64,000 bases of DNA from Paracoccaceae bacterium (GCA_018223125.1 JAAEZA010000004.1:58193-122192), one strand, 5' to 3'; shown: positions 8,793 to 17,282, numbered from the stretch's first letter. Notes: generated from the letters alone by a model not told the origin. Translations and numbers: made by a program.

Positions 8793-8836
8793 CCGAAACG
8801 CGGCAAACTGACAATTGCATTGTCAGGAATTTTCGG
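8793..8836. repeat. Nested inverted repeat upstream of the oxidase subunit IV gene
   Basis: The inner arms CTGACAAT (8808-8815) and ATTGTCAG (8819-8826) are perfect, with a TGC spacer. The outer arms CCGAAA (8793-8798) and TTTCGG (8831-8836) also match exactly. No T-tract follows on the plus strand. It could be an operator or an RNA hairpin separating the 8312 gene from the oxidase gene. Confidence 0.7.
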
Positions 8837-8877
8837 TCAAAACCGCTGCCAACCACGGGATTAGAAAGGGCACCATC

Positions 8878-9012
8878 ATGGCCAACCACGAACATGGTAA
8901 AATGAACATCGAAGCGCAGGAAGCAGCTTTTGAAGGCTTTATTCGCTGGAGCATCCGCGTGTCGGTATTTTCCATCGGCGTTCTGATTTTCCTCGCAATT
9001 TTCAACTCCTGA
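8878..9012 (+). CDS. aa3-type cytochrome c oxidase subunit IV
   Basis: A 44-residue protein of the bacterial aa3-type subunit IV family: a short soluble N-terminus (MANHEHGKMNIEAQEAAF) followed by a single membrane helix (about residues 22-42, IRWSIRVSVFSIGVLIFLAIF). These subunits bind the edge of the aa3 oxidase; their exact role is unclear. The ATG at 8878 follows AGAAAGGG; an in-frame upstream extension has no family resemblance. It stands apart from the other oxidase genes, as is usual in Rhodobacteraceae. Confidence 0.88.
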   Translation: MANHEHGKMNIEAQEAAFEGFIRWSIRVSVFSIGVLIFLAIFNS

Positions 9013-9064
9013 TTTCTTCCAGATCCAAGGGGCGCCGGAGAAGCCGGACCGCCAAACAGGTTTA

Positions 9065-9640
9065 ATGTCTTTTTTCCGCGTCCTCCTTCTCGTTTTACTG
9101 TCGATCACTGTCTCTGCTTGTGGCGGGAAATCCGTTTGGGCGCCTGACACAGAAGTGGAAAAACGCCGCTACGTCAGTCCGGATGATCCTTATCTGATGC
9201 TGAAGACCATGATCAACAACCGCACGGGTTCCGGCGGTCATGCAGCATTGGTGATCAATGCCAGCGAAACGGTGATGTATGATCCGGCGGGCCGCTGGTC
9301 CCATCCGCTGGGACCGGAACGCAATGACGTTGTGTACGGCATGTTCCCCGAGCTGGAAGAGAATTACGACAACTGGCACGCCCGTGTGACGCACCATGTT
9401 GTGAACCAGAAAATCTATGTCAGCCGTGCAGTGGCCGAGAAAGCCTTTGCACTGGCCAAGGCTGCCGGTCCTTCTCTGGATGCGCAATGTACGCTGAATG
9501 TCTCGGGACTGCTGATGCAGCTTGAAGGGTTCGAAGCAATCCGGCGCACCTATTTCCCGGCCAAGCTGATGCGCAACTTTTCCGAATTGCCCGGTGTCAT
9601 CACCACGAAAGTCTATGAGACTGACGAAGGCCACAACTAG
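9065..9640 (+). CDS. Exported lipoprotein, possible permuted NlpC/P60-like fold
   Basis: A 191-residue predicted lipoprotein. The hydrophobic signal (VLLLVLLSITVSAC) ends in a lipobox with Cys19. The mature part contains GGHAALVI (His59), DPAGRWSHP (72-81) and DAQCTLNVSGLL (Cys142). A histidine in GHAA(L/I) followed later by a cysteine at the start of a helix is the order seen in permuted NlpC/P60 (YiiX/LRAT-like) proteins, which suggests a cell-wall or amide hydrolase. That assignment is inference from two motifs. The gene lies 52 bp after the oxidase subunit IV gene, and an intrinsic terminator follows about 150 bp downstream. Confidence 0.7.
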   Translation: MSFFRVLLLVLLSITVSACGGKSVWAPDTEVEKRRYVSPDDPYLMLKTMINNRTGSGGHAALVINASETVMYDPAGRWSHPLGPERNDVVYGMFPELEENYDNWHARVTHHVVNQKIYVSRAVAEKAFALAKAAGPSLDAQCTLNVSGLLMQLEGFEAIRRTYFPAKLMRNFSELPGVITTKVYETDEGHN

Positions 9641-9792
9641 GGCCTAGACAAAGACGGGACGCTTCTGACAGCGTTTCCCGCCGCAAACGGCACCCAGCCT
9701 CGTTTTATCTCCAGATACACGACACTTTGCCGTGATTGCAGACTTATTCAGCTTTCATCGCCTTGTCGGTCTTTGCTGTGCGCACAAAGAAA

Positions 9793-9830
9793 AACCCCTC
9801 GGAACTGCGGTCGCGAGGGGTTGCTTTTTT
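9793..9830. terminator. Bidirectional intrinsic terminator
   Basis: The stem AACCCCTCG (9793-9801) / CGAGGGGTT (9814-9822) is followed by GCTTTTTT on plus and preceded by an A-run that gives T's on minus. It separates the convergent lipoprotein and DD-carboxypeptidase genes. Confidence 0.85.
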
Positions 9831-9846
9831 CCGTCCGCTGCCCGCT

Positions 9847-11220
9847 TCAGGAACCTGGCGCGATAGGCAGACAGGTCTGGTTGCGGGCCCTCAGCCGTGC
9901 ACAGGCAAGATTGGCTTCGGCCTGGTTCAACCCGACAAAACGGGCGCGGTATTTCTTGTACCCGTTAACTGTCGCGTAATCGATCCGCCGTTCGGATCCA
10001 TCCAGCGATTGCAATTCCCGCAGGGCGGTTTGCAACAGGGCCTTTTCGGCCTGATGGCGCGAAGAGAAAGCCCCGACCTGAACACCCCAGTATTGATTTC
10101 CGGCCGTTGAGACACGGCTGACAACCCGCAGGGGTTGCTCGGCCTGTGCTGCCACTGCAATAGACGTCAGCTTGCCACTGCTGGCCTTCACAACGCCATT
10201 TGCCTGCGCCTCTCGGTTTGCTGCCTTGACGGCTGCTTCGATCGCTTCCAGCTGTGCTTCGGCCACCAGCGTGGTGGTGGTTGTCGTCGGCGCTGTGCGC
10301 AGCTTGGGGCGCGGGCTGGTTGCCACAGCGCCGGAGTTCGCCACACGGATACGTTTTGCCTGCACCCCCAGATCCACTTTCGGCGGTTTACGCACCGCAA
10401 CACGTTCTTTGGAGCGTTTGAACCCCATATCAAGCAGTTCAGCCACACGGGCATTGCGCCAGGCTGTCGTGCGCCCGCCGAAAACAGTGGCGATCACCCG
10501 TTTGTTGCCCCGCTCTGCCGAGGCCACAAGGTTGAACCCCGCCGCATTGGTAAAACCGGTTTTAATGCCGTCGGCGCCTTTGTAGGCGCTCAGGAACTTG
10601 CGGTTGGTGTTGGGAACATTGCGGATGCCTGCGTGGGTCGATTGGCGGGAGAAGAGATTGTAATACTGGGGGAAATCATAGAACAGCCGCCGCCCCAACA
10701 GGGTCATGTCGCGCGCTGTGGACAGATGGCCGGACTGGGTCAGGCCATGGGCGTTTTTGAAGGTCGAGTTCTTCATGCCGATGGCTTTGGCGGTATTGTT
10801 CATCATTTTTGCAAATTCCGCCTCGGATCCGGCGACCGCCTCACCAAGGGCCGTCGCAGCGTCATTTGCCGATTTCACCGCAGCCGCGCGGATCAGATAC
10901 CGCAGGGCGATCTTCTGACCGGCCCGCAACCCCAGTTTGCTTGGCGGTTCGCTGGCTGCATGGCGGGAGATCGTGATCTGCTTGTCCAGACTGATCACGC
11001 CCCGCTCTACCGCGTCAAACACGATATAAAGGGTCATCATTTTGGTAAGCGATGCCGGATGCAATCTTGCATCTGCATTGCGCGAGTGCAGAACCTCTCC
11101 GGTTCTGGCATCGACAACCATCGCTGCATAGGGCGCTGCCTGCGCCATGTTTGCACCAAAAGTCACAAGGATAAGAAAATAGAGGGCACATAGCGCCCGT
11201 ACTGCTACTGCGATTCGCAT
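9847..11220 (-). CDS. D-alanyl-D-alanine carboxypeptidase (PBP5/6 class) with C-terminal SPOR domain
   Basis: A 457-residue class C low-molecular-weight penicillin-binding protein. A signal peptide (about residues 1-28, ending AQA) is followed by the three active-site motifs: SLTK (Ser57-Lys60), SAN (117-119) and KTG (220-222). After an Ala/Thr-rich linker, the last 75 residues (WGVQVGAFSSRHQAEKAL...) form a SPOR domain, which binds denuded septal peptidoglycan. The enzyme trims pentapeptide side chains in the periplasm, probably at division sites. ATG 11220 was chosen for its GGAG spacing and signal peptide; the open frame upstream to 11349 lacks both. It diverges from clpS. Confidence 0.9.
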   Translation of the reverse strand: MRIAVAVRALCALYFLILVTFGANMAQAAPYAAMVVDARTGEVLHSRNADARLHPASLTKMMTLYIVFDAVERGVISLDKQITISRHAASEPPSKLGLRAGQKIALRYLIRAAAVKSANDAATALGEAVAGSEAEFAKMMNNTAKAIGMKNSTFKNAHGLTQSGHLSTARDMTLLGRRLFYDFPQYYNLFSRQSTHAGIRNVPNTNRKFLSAYKGADGIKTGFTNAAGFNLVASAERGNKRVIATVFGGRTTAWRNARVAELLDMGFKRSKERVAVRKPPKVDLGVQAKRIRVANSGAVATSPRPKLRTAPTTTTTTLVAEAQLEAIEAAVKAANREAQANGVVKASSGKLTSIAVAAQAEQPLRVVSRVSTAGNQYWGVQVGAFSSRHQAEKALLQTALRELQSLDGSERRIDYATVNGYKKYRARFVGLNQAEANLACARLRARNQTCLPIAPGS

Positions 11221-11389
11221 CGGTTCTCCGACGTCCTGTATTGCTGCCTGCCTCGTCGCCATTTTCGGCGTGTTTATTGAATTTAGGCTAGCACAAAGCC
11301 GTTCGTGTGAGAAACCTTTTCTTTTTCCGTAGTTTAGCGGTGTCTGCAACGCAACAGTCTACAACATGGCGGGAAGGGAGCGATTTCAA

Positions 11390-11405
11390 CCACTAGGTGT
11401 AGTGG
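11390..11405. repeat. Short inverted repeat in the divergent dac/clpS region
   Basis: CCACTA (11390-11395) and TAGTGG (11400-11405) flank GGTG. It lies in the roughly 320-bp gap between the divergent DD-carboxypeptidase and clpS genes and could be an operator or a chance hairpin. Apart from this and a TATATA box at 11526-11531, I see nothing definite in that gap. Confidence 0.4.
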
Positions 11406-11541
11406 CACAGCGAAACGCAATTGGCATTATTTGCAAATACCCGCATCAACCGCACTTGGAACGTGCCCGAACCGTGGTGGAATCACCCTTCCGGATTCGG
11501 CTCTTTTTTCTTTGGCCCGAAACGCTATATAGTGGGGAGAA

Positions 11542-11925
11542 ATGCAAACAACCCAGACCAATCTCATGACTTCAAGACTGACAATACGCGCGCAGAACGA
11601 CGGGTCTGATTCGGATATCGGAGATCAGGACGGCGATACCGCACTGGCCACCAAACCCAAATCCAAAACCGCGCGCCCACCGATGTACAAAGTGATGCTG
11701 CTCAACGATGACTACACCCCGATGGAGTTCGTCGTACATGTGCTGGAACGGTTCTTCGGGATCGGTCATGCAGGGGCGATCGAACTTATGCTGACGGTCC
11801 ACAAGAAGGGGCTGGCAGTGGTCGGCGTGTTCAGCCACGAGATTGCAGAAACCAAAGTGATGCAGGTGATGGAATGTGCACGCCAGCACGAACACCCGCT
11901 GCAATGCACTATGGAAAAAGAATAG
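11542..11925 (+). CDS. clpS: ATP-dependent Clp protease adaptor ClpS
   Basis: A 127-residue ClpS. The N-terminal 45 residues are flexible and charged; the core follows with [20 protein letters not shown] (about 46-65), whose NDDYTPMEF is the N-degron-binding signature, and ends with [11 protein letters not shown] and [10 protein letters not shown]. ClpS delivers N-end-rule substrates to ClpA(P) in the cytoplasm. The ATG at 11542 has GGGGAGAA directly before it; a second in-frame ATG at 11566 lacks a ribosome-binding site. A TATATA box at 11526-11531 lies so close to the ATG that the transcript may be nearly leaderless. clpA is not adjacent. Confidence 0.93.
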   Translation: MQTTQTNLMTSRLTIRAQNDGSDSDIGDQDGDTALATKPKSKTARPPMYKVMLLNDDYTPMEFVVHVLERFFGIGHAGAIELMLTVHKKGLAVVGVFSHEIAETKVMQVMECARQHEHPLQCTMEKE

Positions 11926-12010
11926 CTGTTAAAAACCGGCACCCCCCGCCGCGTTTACCGCGCAAAGCTGCGCGCTATGGAAAAGGAACAGGCGCAGCGC
12001 GCCGGATCAC

Positions 12011-13009
12011 ATGAGCACCGTTAACCGCCTTATGCTGCCCTTCAATGAGGGGACAATCGCCCTGCCCGACTCCGGGACAATTGCCGTTCTTCGTGCAAAG
12101 ACAGAAGGTTACGGGGATTTTCCCAAAGACCGGCTGGTCTGCGTTCAAGGGTTTTATCCCACCTTTCAGTTCCTTCAGTCCTCCGGCTACCGGACGACCA
12201 CCGAAATTCCGGACTCCGTCGCATTTGGAATCGTCCACCTTACCAAGGCCAAGGACGAGAACCGTGCTTTGTTGGCGCGGGCCTATGACGCGCTGGAAGA
12301 CGGCGGCACGCTGGTTGTGGACGGGGCCAAGACCGAAGGCGTCGAAAGCCTGATGAAAGCCGCCAAGAAGCTGCATACAGTGGACGGGCAGTTATCCAAG
12401 GCCCATGGCAAGGTTTTCTGGTTGACGAAAACCGCTCGGGATAACCCGTTTTCCGAATGGGCCTCTGCACTCAGCCCGTCCCCGAACATGGACGGTTACA
12501 TGACAGCAGCCGGCGTGTTTTCAGCGGAAGGCATTGATCAGGGCTCGGCCGAACTTGCCCCCGTCATCGCAGGCAAGCTGAAAGGCCGTGTTGCCGATCT
12601 CGGGGCGGGCTGGGGCTGGCTGGCGCAGCAGGCTCTCGAAAGCAATCCGGCGATTGAAAGTCTGGACCTGATAGAGGCGGAGCATCTGGCGTTGCATTGC
12701 GCAGAACGCAACCTCAACGATCCCCGTGCGCGCTTTGTCTGGGGCGATGCACGGGAAGTAACCGCAAAGCGCAGCTATGACGCGGTGATCAGCAACCCGC
12801 CCTTTCACACCGGCCGGAAGGCAGAACCCGCCCTTGGCCGTGCGTTCATCGCCGCCGCCCGTGACATGCTGAAACCTTCGGGGCATCTCTATCTGGTGGC
12901 GAACCGGCAGCTGGCCTATGAAGCGACCCTGAACGAGTGTTTCGGCCGCGTTGACGTTGTGAACCAGTCAAGCCGTTATAAAATCATTCACGCCCGAAAA
13001 CCCAAGTAA
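12011..13009 (+). CDS. RsmC-like class I SAM-dependent methyltransferase (16S rRNA G1207-type)
   Basis: A 332-residue methyltransferase with the two-domain layout of RsmC: a degenerate N-terminal half (about 1-150) and a catalytic C-terminal half. The SAM-binding motif VADLGAGWGWL is at 194-204, the acidic LDLIEAE loop at about 218-224, and the N6/N2-methylase motif SNPPFHTGR at 261-269. RsmC methylates N2 of G1207 in 16S rRNA. The NPPF motif and C-terminal HLYLVANRQLAYE strongly resemble RsmC/RlmG, but RlmG-like activity cannot be excluded. It starts 85 bp after clpS on the same strand. Confidence 0.82.
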   Translation: MSTVNRLMLPFNEGTIALPDSGTIAVLRAKTEGYGDFPKDRLVCVQGFYPTFQFLQSSGYRTTTEIPDSVAFGIVHLTKAKDENRALLARAYDALEDGGTLVVDGAKTEGVESLMKAAKKLHTVDGQLSKAHGKVFWLTKTARDNPFSEWASALSPSPNMDGYMTAAGVFSAEGIDQGSAELAPVIAGKLKGRVADLGAGWGWLAQQALESNPAIESLDLIEAEHLALHCAERNLNDPRARFVWGDAREVTAKRSYDAVISNPPFHTGRKAEPALGRAFIAAARDMLKPSGHLYLVANRQLAYEATLNECFGRVDVVNQSSRYKIIHARKPK

Positions 13010-13066
13010 CCTACCGGCTCTTTTGCTAGACTGGCAAAGGTCGAATCAAGGAAAGGTGTCCGAAAC

Positions 13067-13873
13067 ATGAGTTTTTCGCTTGAGGGAAAGACCGCCATTA
13101 TTACCGGAGCGGCCAACGGGATCGGACTGGAAATAGCACGGCACTTTTCCGATCACGGGGCAAACGTCATGCTGGTCGATATGGACGAGGAAAAACTTGC
13201 CAGCGAAGCGGAATCCATTGTCGGGGACGGGGCGAATGTGCGCAGTTTTTCGGGCGATCTGCGCGAAAAGCGGACTGTCGCCAACCTGCTGTCCGCAACG
13301 ATCGACGCGTTTGACAGCATCGACATCCTTGTAAACGCCAGCCGTCAGGTCCTGCCCTCCAATCCGCTGGATGAACGCGAAGACCATTTCGAGGAACTGT
13401 TCCAGCAAAACGTGCTGGCCAATCTGCGGGTCACACAAGCGGTGGCCAAACGGATGATTGCACAAGCCAAGGACAAACCCGAAGCCAATTCCATCGGCGC
13501 TGTGGTGAACCTCAGCTCTATTGCGGCGGATCGCACCCATGCGGGGCTTCTGGGCTATTCGGTAGCCTGTGCCGCGCTCAACCAGATGACCCGATCGCTG
13601 GCAGTGTCCTTTGCCGACCAGCGCATTCGGGTGAACGCTATCGCCATTGGCTCGGTCATGAGCGCAAGCCTGCAGGCGCGCCTTAAACAAGACCCGGAAA
13701 TGCGCAATGCCACCCTTGCGACCACGCCACTTGGCCGGATCGCAGAAGCCCGTGAAGTGGCCGAAACCGCGCAGTTCCTGTCCACAGATGCCTCCGGCTT
13801 CATCACAGGCCAGATTGTTACCATAGATGGCGGGCGCTCTCTGATAGATCCGCTGGAAACCGCAGCCCACTAG
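13067..13873 (+). CDS. SDR family protein lacking the catalytic lysine
   Basis: A 268-residue short-chain dehydrogenase/reductase fold. The cofactor motif TGAANGIG is intact at residues 13-20, and LSSIAAD with GYSVACAALNQM occupies the active-site region. The expected Y-x-x-x-K is Y164-S-V-A-C168, so the catalytic lysine is a cysteine (TGT at 13568-13570). The other core segments (LVNAS near 93, RVNAIAIGSV near 193, TIDGGRSL near 256) look normal. It may be an inactive or altered SDR with a binding or regulatory role. Strong AAGGAAAGG lies upstream of the ATG. It follows the RsmC-like gene by 57 bp. Confidence 0.82.
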   Translation: MSFSLEGKTAIITGAANGIGLEIARHFSDHGANVMLVDMDEEKLASEAESIVGDGANVRSFSGDLREKRTVANLLSATIDAFDSIDILVNASRQVLPSNPLDEREDHFEELFQQNVLANLRVTQAVAKRMIAQAKDKPEANSIGAVVNLSSIAADRTHAGLLGYSVACAALNQMTRSLAVSFADQRIRVNAIAIGSVMSASLQARLKQDPEMRNATLATTPLGRIAEAREVAETAQFLSTDASGFITGQIVTIDGGRSLIDPLETAAH

Positions 13874-14021
13874 CCAGACGCGCCGACCGCAGGTCCGGTC
13901 AAAAAACCGGCCGGGAATTTATTTCACCTGTGATTGAATTATTTTTGATCCGGGCAGGTCTGCTCACCGTACCCCTTTCAGAGCCGCGACACATTCGCGG
14001 CCAGAAAAAGGAGGTTTACGC

Positions 14022-14438
14022 ATGAAACGCAATCTTATTTCCATGGTTTTCGGGGCAACTCTTCTGTCCGGTGCTGCTTTCGCAGAAGCCCACGGCGGAC
14101 TGATGGTATCCGGTTCGGATCAGGACGTGTCCGGCGGAACAGTTACAGCAGAAAAGATCGTCGCTGGCGCGAATGGCTGGCTGGTGGTGCACCGCACCGA
14201 TGACAGTGGAAAACCCGGTCCGGTTGTGGGCCACGCCCCGCTGAAAAAAGGTGAAAACATGGATGTTCACGCCATTCTGACAGAGCCGGTGAACAGCGGC
14301 GAAAAGCTGATGCTTATGCTGCACGGGGAAGATGGCGGCATGAAAACCGGTATCTTTGAATATACGCTCGGCGCGAAAGAAGACGGGCCGGTCAAAGTAG
14401 ACGACAAACTGGTGATGACGGTTATTTCCGCGAAGTAA
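14022..14438 (+). CDS. Exported DUF7282-like protein
   Basis: A 138-residue protein with a clear Sec signal peptide (MKRNLISMVFGATLLSGAAFA, cleavage near residue 22). The mature part is one beta-rich domain with GWLVVHRTDDSGKPGPVVGHAPLK and a closing VDDKLVMTV. The pattern 'wlvvh...pg.vvGha.l..G' resembles DUF7282 domains, found in secreted archaeal and bacterial proteins of unknown function. The ATG is preceded by an excellent AAGGAGG. It is a single gene between two plus-strand genes and a convergent permease, with a strong hairpin right after it. Function unknown. Confidence 0.78.
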   Translation: MKRNLISMVFGATLLSGAAFAEAHGGLMVSGSDQDVSGGTVTAEKIVAGANGWLVVHRTDDSGKPGPVVGHAPLKKGENMDVHAILTEPVNSGEKLMLMLHGEDGGMKTGIFEYTLGAKEDGPVKVDDKLVMTVISAK

Positions 14439-14451
14439 CCCTCCGCCTGAC

Positions 14452-14482
14452 ACCTGCGGCACCCCTTGGGGGTGTCGCGGGT
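14452..14482 (+). terminator. Strong hairpin between convergent genes
   Basis: A 14-bp stem with two G-T wobbles, ACCTGCGGCACCCC (14452-14465) against GGGGTGTCGCGGGT (14469-14482), with a 3-base loop and then TTATCT. It probably ends the 14022 transcript and overlaps the 3' end of the opposing permease gene. Confidence 0.6.
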
Positions 14483-15445
14483 TTATCTGCGGCCTGCGAC
14501 CCGCTTGGCTGATGGTTTGCTGCCCACCCGGCCTTCACGCACGGCCACATATACACCCGATCCTGCAATCAGAATGATCCCTGCCCAAGTGGTGCCGGTG
14601 GGCCATTCCTGCCAGATAACAATCCCCCAGAAAACAGCCAGCAGCAGTGCCGAATATTCAAACGGCGCCACTATCGCGGCATTGGTCCCGCGATAGGCCA
14701 GCGCGATCAGGTAGCCTGCACAGGCGCTGATGCCACCAAGAGCCAGCATGATCAGACCGTCCTTCAGATCCGGCCAGTTCCACGCCCGCAGGAAGAACTC
14801 CAGCGCGTCATTGTCACTGCCTGCAAACCGCCCGTCACCGAGCCCGACAGCCAGCGCGCCGGATACAAGCAGGAAGGTGATCTGGATATAGACCGACATG
14901 GTCGACGCCCGCTCTGACATGCCGGTGTAGCGGGTCAGCACCTGCAAGCCTGCATAAGCCGCCGCCGCCAGAACCGGCAACAGCGCCACGACCGTAAAAC
15001 TTGCGCCCGTGGGTTTCACAACCAGTATGACACCCGCAAGACCGACGGCGACAGCCAGCCAGCGCCGCAACCCGACAGGTTCCCCCAGAAACAGCGCGGA
15101 AAGTCCGGTGATAAAAAGGGGCGCAACAAAGAAGATCGCCGAGGCATCGGCCAGTGGCATGGCGGCGATACCGGCAAAGAAGGCCGAATTTGCCACCACC
15201 ACACAAAGACCACGCACGACATGAATCCAGGGCCGTTTGGCCCGCAGCGCAGACCAGCCGCCGTCAAGCGGCACGATAAAGATAACAGTGATCAACAGCG
15301 CCACCAGTGCACGCAGGAATACGATCTGGTGCAACGGGTATCCACCGCTGAGAAATTTGATCGACAGATCATTCAGTGAAAAGAAAACCGCTGCGCCCAA
15401 AGCGCAAGAGATTCCGAACGCGACACTGCGCTGTGCACTTTCCAT
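14483..15445 (-). CDS. EamA/DMT-family permease
   Basis: A 320-residue inner-membrane protein with ten predicted helices in two EamA repeats of about 140 residues (helices start near residue 9, FGISCALGAAVFFSLNDLSIKF, and the second repeat near 165). The drug/metabolite transporter superfamily exports amino acids, nucleotides or other metabolites. The substrate is unknown. ATG 15445 gives the usual short N-terminus (MESAQRSVAFG); the 49 further in-frame residues upstream are arginine/proline-rich and not membrane-like. A second, distinct family member lies at 53229. Confidence 0.85.
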   Translation of the reverse strand: MESAQRSVAFGISCALGAAVFFSLNDLSIKFLSGGYPLHQIVFLRALVALLITVIFIVPLDGGWSALRAKRPWIHVVRGLCVVVANSAFFAGIAAMPLADASAIFFVAPLFITGLSALFLGEPVGLRRWLAVAVGLAGVILVVKPTGASFTVVALLPVLAAAAYAGLQVLTRYTGMSERASTMSVYIQITFLLVSGALAVGLGDGRFAGSDNDALEFFLRAWNWPDLKDGLIMLALGGISACAGYLIALAYRGTNAAIVAPFEYSALLLAVFWGIVIWQEWPTGTTWAGIILIAGSGVYVAVREGRVGSKPSAKRVAGRR

Positions 15446-15578
15446 GGGCACGGTACTCCGACGAATGAAAACACCCGCCTGTCCCGCGGGTTCGGGGCAG
15501 GCTACGCCGCGGCAGCCTGTAAGACCAGACCCAAAACGCACACTTATGGTTGCAACACCGAAACCGGAAAACGGCCAC

Positions 15579-15603
15579 AAAAAACCCGGCACCGGGCCGG
15601 GTT
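15579..15603 (-). terminator. Intrinsic terminator of trcR
   Basis: Read on minus, AACCCGGC / GCCGGGTT forms an 8-bp stem with a 5-base loop followed by a T-run (GGGTTTTTTG). It lies 26 bp after the trcR stop. Confidence 0.88.
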
Positions 15604-15628
15604 GATTGTCTTAACGATGTGACAGCGG

Positions 15629-16387
15629 TTATGCGTCGTCCTCGTCGTCGTCCTCTCCGCCGCCTTTGGGCAGGTTGAACAGGCTGTCGGCATCCACAAC
15701 CGCATCGTCCTTCTTTTCGTCCTCGTCGTCCGAACCGGACAGGGAGAAGGTTTCAAGGCCCGACATATTGGAGGGTAGACGCGGTTCGTCATCCATTTGC
15801 AGGGACTGTTCGGTGGACACCAGCTTCAGACGTTCCTCGTCGGAAATGGCTGTGCCGTCTTTCGCAGCTTTTGCAGCCGCCTTGGCAACAGCCTTATCCA
15901 GTTCAAGCTGTTTACACAGACCAAGAGCCACCGGATCAATCGGCGCGATATTGGCAATGTTCCAGTGTGTCCGGTCCCGCAAAGCCTGAATGGTCGGCTT
16001 GGTGGTACCAACCAGCTTGGAAATCTGCCCGTCGGACAGTTCAGGGTGAAACTTCACCAGCCACAGGATCGCAGCAGGACGGTCCTGACGCTTGGACAGC
16101 GGTGTATAACGCGGACCACGGCGCTTTTCCTCACCCTCGGCGGCAGGGTTGTGCTTCAGCTTCATCTTGTGACGGGGGTTTTGTTCCGCCATGTCGATTT
16201 CTGCTTGGGTCAGCTGGTTGTTGGCAATCGGATCGAAGCCCTTGATGCCCTGGGCCACTTCCCCGTCGGCAATGCCGTTCACCTCAAGTTCGTGCAGGCC
16301 GCAGAAATCCGCGATCTGTTTGAAGCTCAACGTTGTATTGTCCACCAGCCAGACTGCGGTGGCCTTAGCCATAATCGGAAGCGCCAT
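15629..16387 (-). CDS. trcR: Cell cycle transcriptional regulator TrcR (DUF1013)
   Basis: A 252-residue DUF1013 protein, confined to alphaproteobacteria and described as a cell-cycle transcription regulator. The N-terminal MALPIMAKATAVWLVDNTTLSF is the diagnostic start. A helix-turn-helix-like segment follows (FKQIADFCGLHELEVNGIADGE), then RRGPRYTPLSKRQDRPAAILWLVKFHPELSD and a second DNA-binding-like helix pair (GQISKLVGTTKPTIQALRDR). The C-terminus is very acidic (runs of D/E). ATG 16387 was chosen for the GGAGG ten bases upstream; a TTG at 16402 lies on top of that ribosome-binding site. Followed by a strong terminator. Confidence 0.93.
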   Translation of the reverse strand: MALPIMAKATAVWLVDNTTLSFKQIADFCGLHELEVNGIADGEVAQGIKGFDPIANNQLTQAEIDMAEQNPRHKMKLKHNPAAEGEEKRRGPRYTPLSKRQDRPAAILWLVKFHPELSDGQISKLVGTTKPTIQALRDRTHWNIANIAPIDPVALGLCKQLELDKAVAKAAAKAAKDGTAISDEERLKLVSTEQSLQMDDEPRLPSNMSGLETFSLSGSDDEDEKKDDAVVDADSLFNLPKGGGEDDDEDDA

Positions 16388-16519
16388 ATCTCTTTCCTCC
16401 AAATAAACCTCTCCCGCGCCGAGAAATCGGTTGCTCGGGTCGGGACCGTCGCGAATTGCCGTTTCAGGTGGGGAATTCCCAGCCTATATAGACAAGGATA
16501 GCACAAAGGAAAAGGCCAA

Positions 16520-17164
16520 ATGATCCGCATTCTGTTGACGCTTCTTTCGATCACCGCAGCAACCACAGGCATGAGTCGCGCCGAAGGCGAACGGCCCGGC
16601 GCCTTTGATTACTATGTTATGGCCCTGTCCTGGTCTCCGAACTGGTGTGGACTGGAAGGGGATGCCCGCAATTCGCCACAATGTGCGCCAGAAAGAAAAC
16701 ACGGCTGGGTATTGCACGGGCTGTGGCCGCAAAAAGAGCGTGGCTGGCCGTCCTACTGCCGCAGCAATGTACGTGCGCCAAGCCGCGCGATGACAGCTGC
16801 GATGGCCGATATCATGGGCACCGGAGGTCTGGCATGGCACCAGTGGAAGAAACACGGCACTTGCACGGGCCTTGGCGCTGAAGATTATTTTGCTTTATCC
16901 AGAGTGGCTTATGCCCGCGTGAACCGCCCCGAAATCCTGCGCAAACTGGATAAAACCATCGCCCTGCCCGCCCGCGTGATTGAAGATGCCTTTCTTGAAT
17001 CCAATCCCGGTTTGAAGGCCGACCAGATCACCGTGACCTGTAAAAGCAATCACATTCAAGAGGTGCGTATCTGCCTGACAAGAGACCTGAAACCCCGCCG
17101 CTGCGGCGCGGATGTCTTGCGCGATTGCACCGCCACAAATGCGGTTCTGAACCCGATCAGATAA
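16520..17164 (+). CDS. Ribonuclease T2 family protein
   Basis: A 214-residue secreted RNase T2. A signal peptide covers residues 1-21 (ending SRA). The two conserved active-site segments are present: CAS I, WVLHGLWPQ with His66, and CAS II, WHQWKKHGTC (106-115) with His107, Lys111 and His112. Cysteines at 43, 55, 80 and 115 and near the C-terminus fit the family disulfides. It degrades RNA non-specifically in the periplasm or outside the cell, releasing nucleotides. AAAGGAAAAGG precedes the ATG. It diverges from trcR across 132 bp and appears monocistronic. Confidence 0.92.
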   Translation: MIRILLTLLSITAATTGMSRAEGERPGAFDYYVMALSWSPNWCGLEGDARNSPQCAPERKHGWVLHGLWPQKERGWPSYCRSNVRAPSRAMTAAMADIMGTGGLAWHQWKKHGTCTGLGAEDYFALSRVAYARVNRPEILRKLDKTIALPARVIEDAFLESNPGLKADQITVTCKSNHIQEVRICLTRDLKPRRCGADVLRDCTATNAVLNPIR

Positions 17165-17282
17165 GGCGGGACAGCCACCAAATCATCAAACTCCCCCCCA
17201 AATCCAGCCGCAAAGCTGCCCACATTCACCAATAATTTACCATGAACAAGCTTCAACGCACTCATGTAGAAACGGTGATGAC

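Noticed and set aside
7100..8806. 568-codon open frame on minus
   Set aside because: Antisense of the MBL-fold and DUF6173-like genes, which have complete motifs and good starts.
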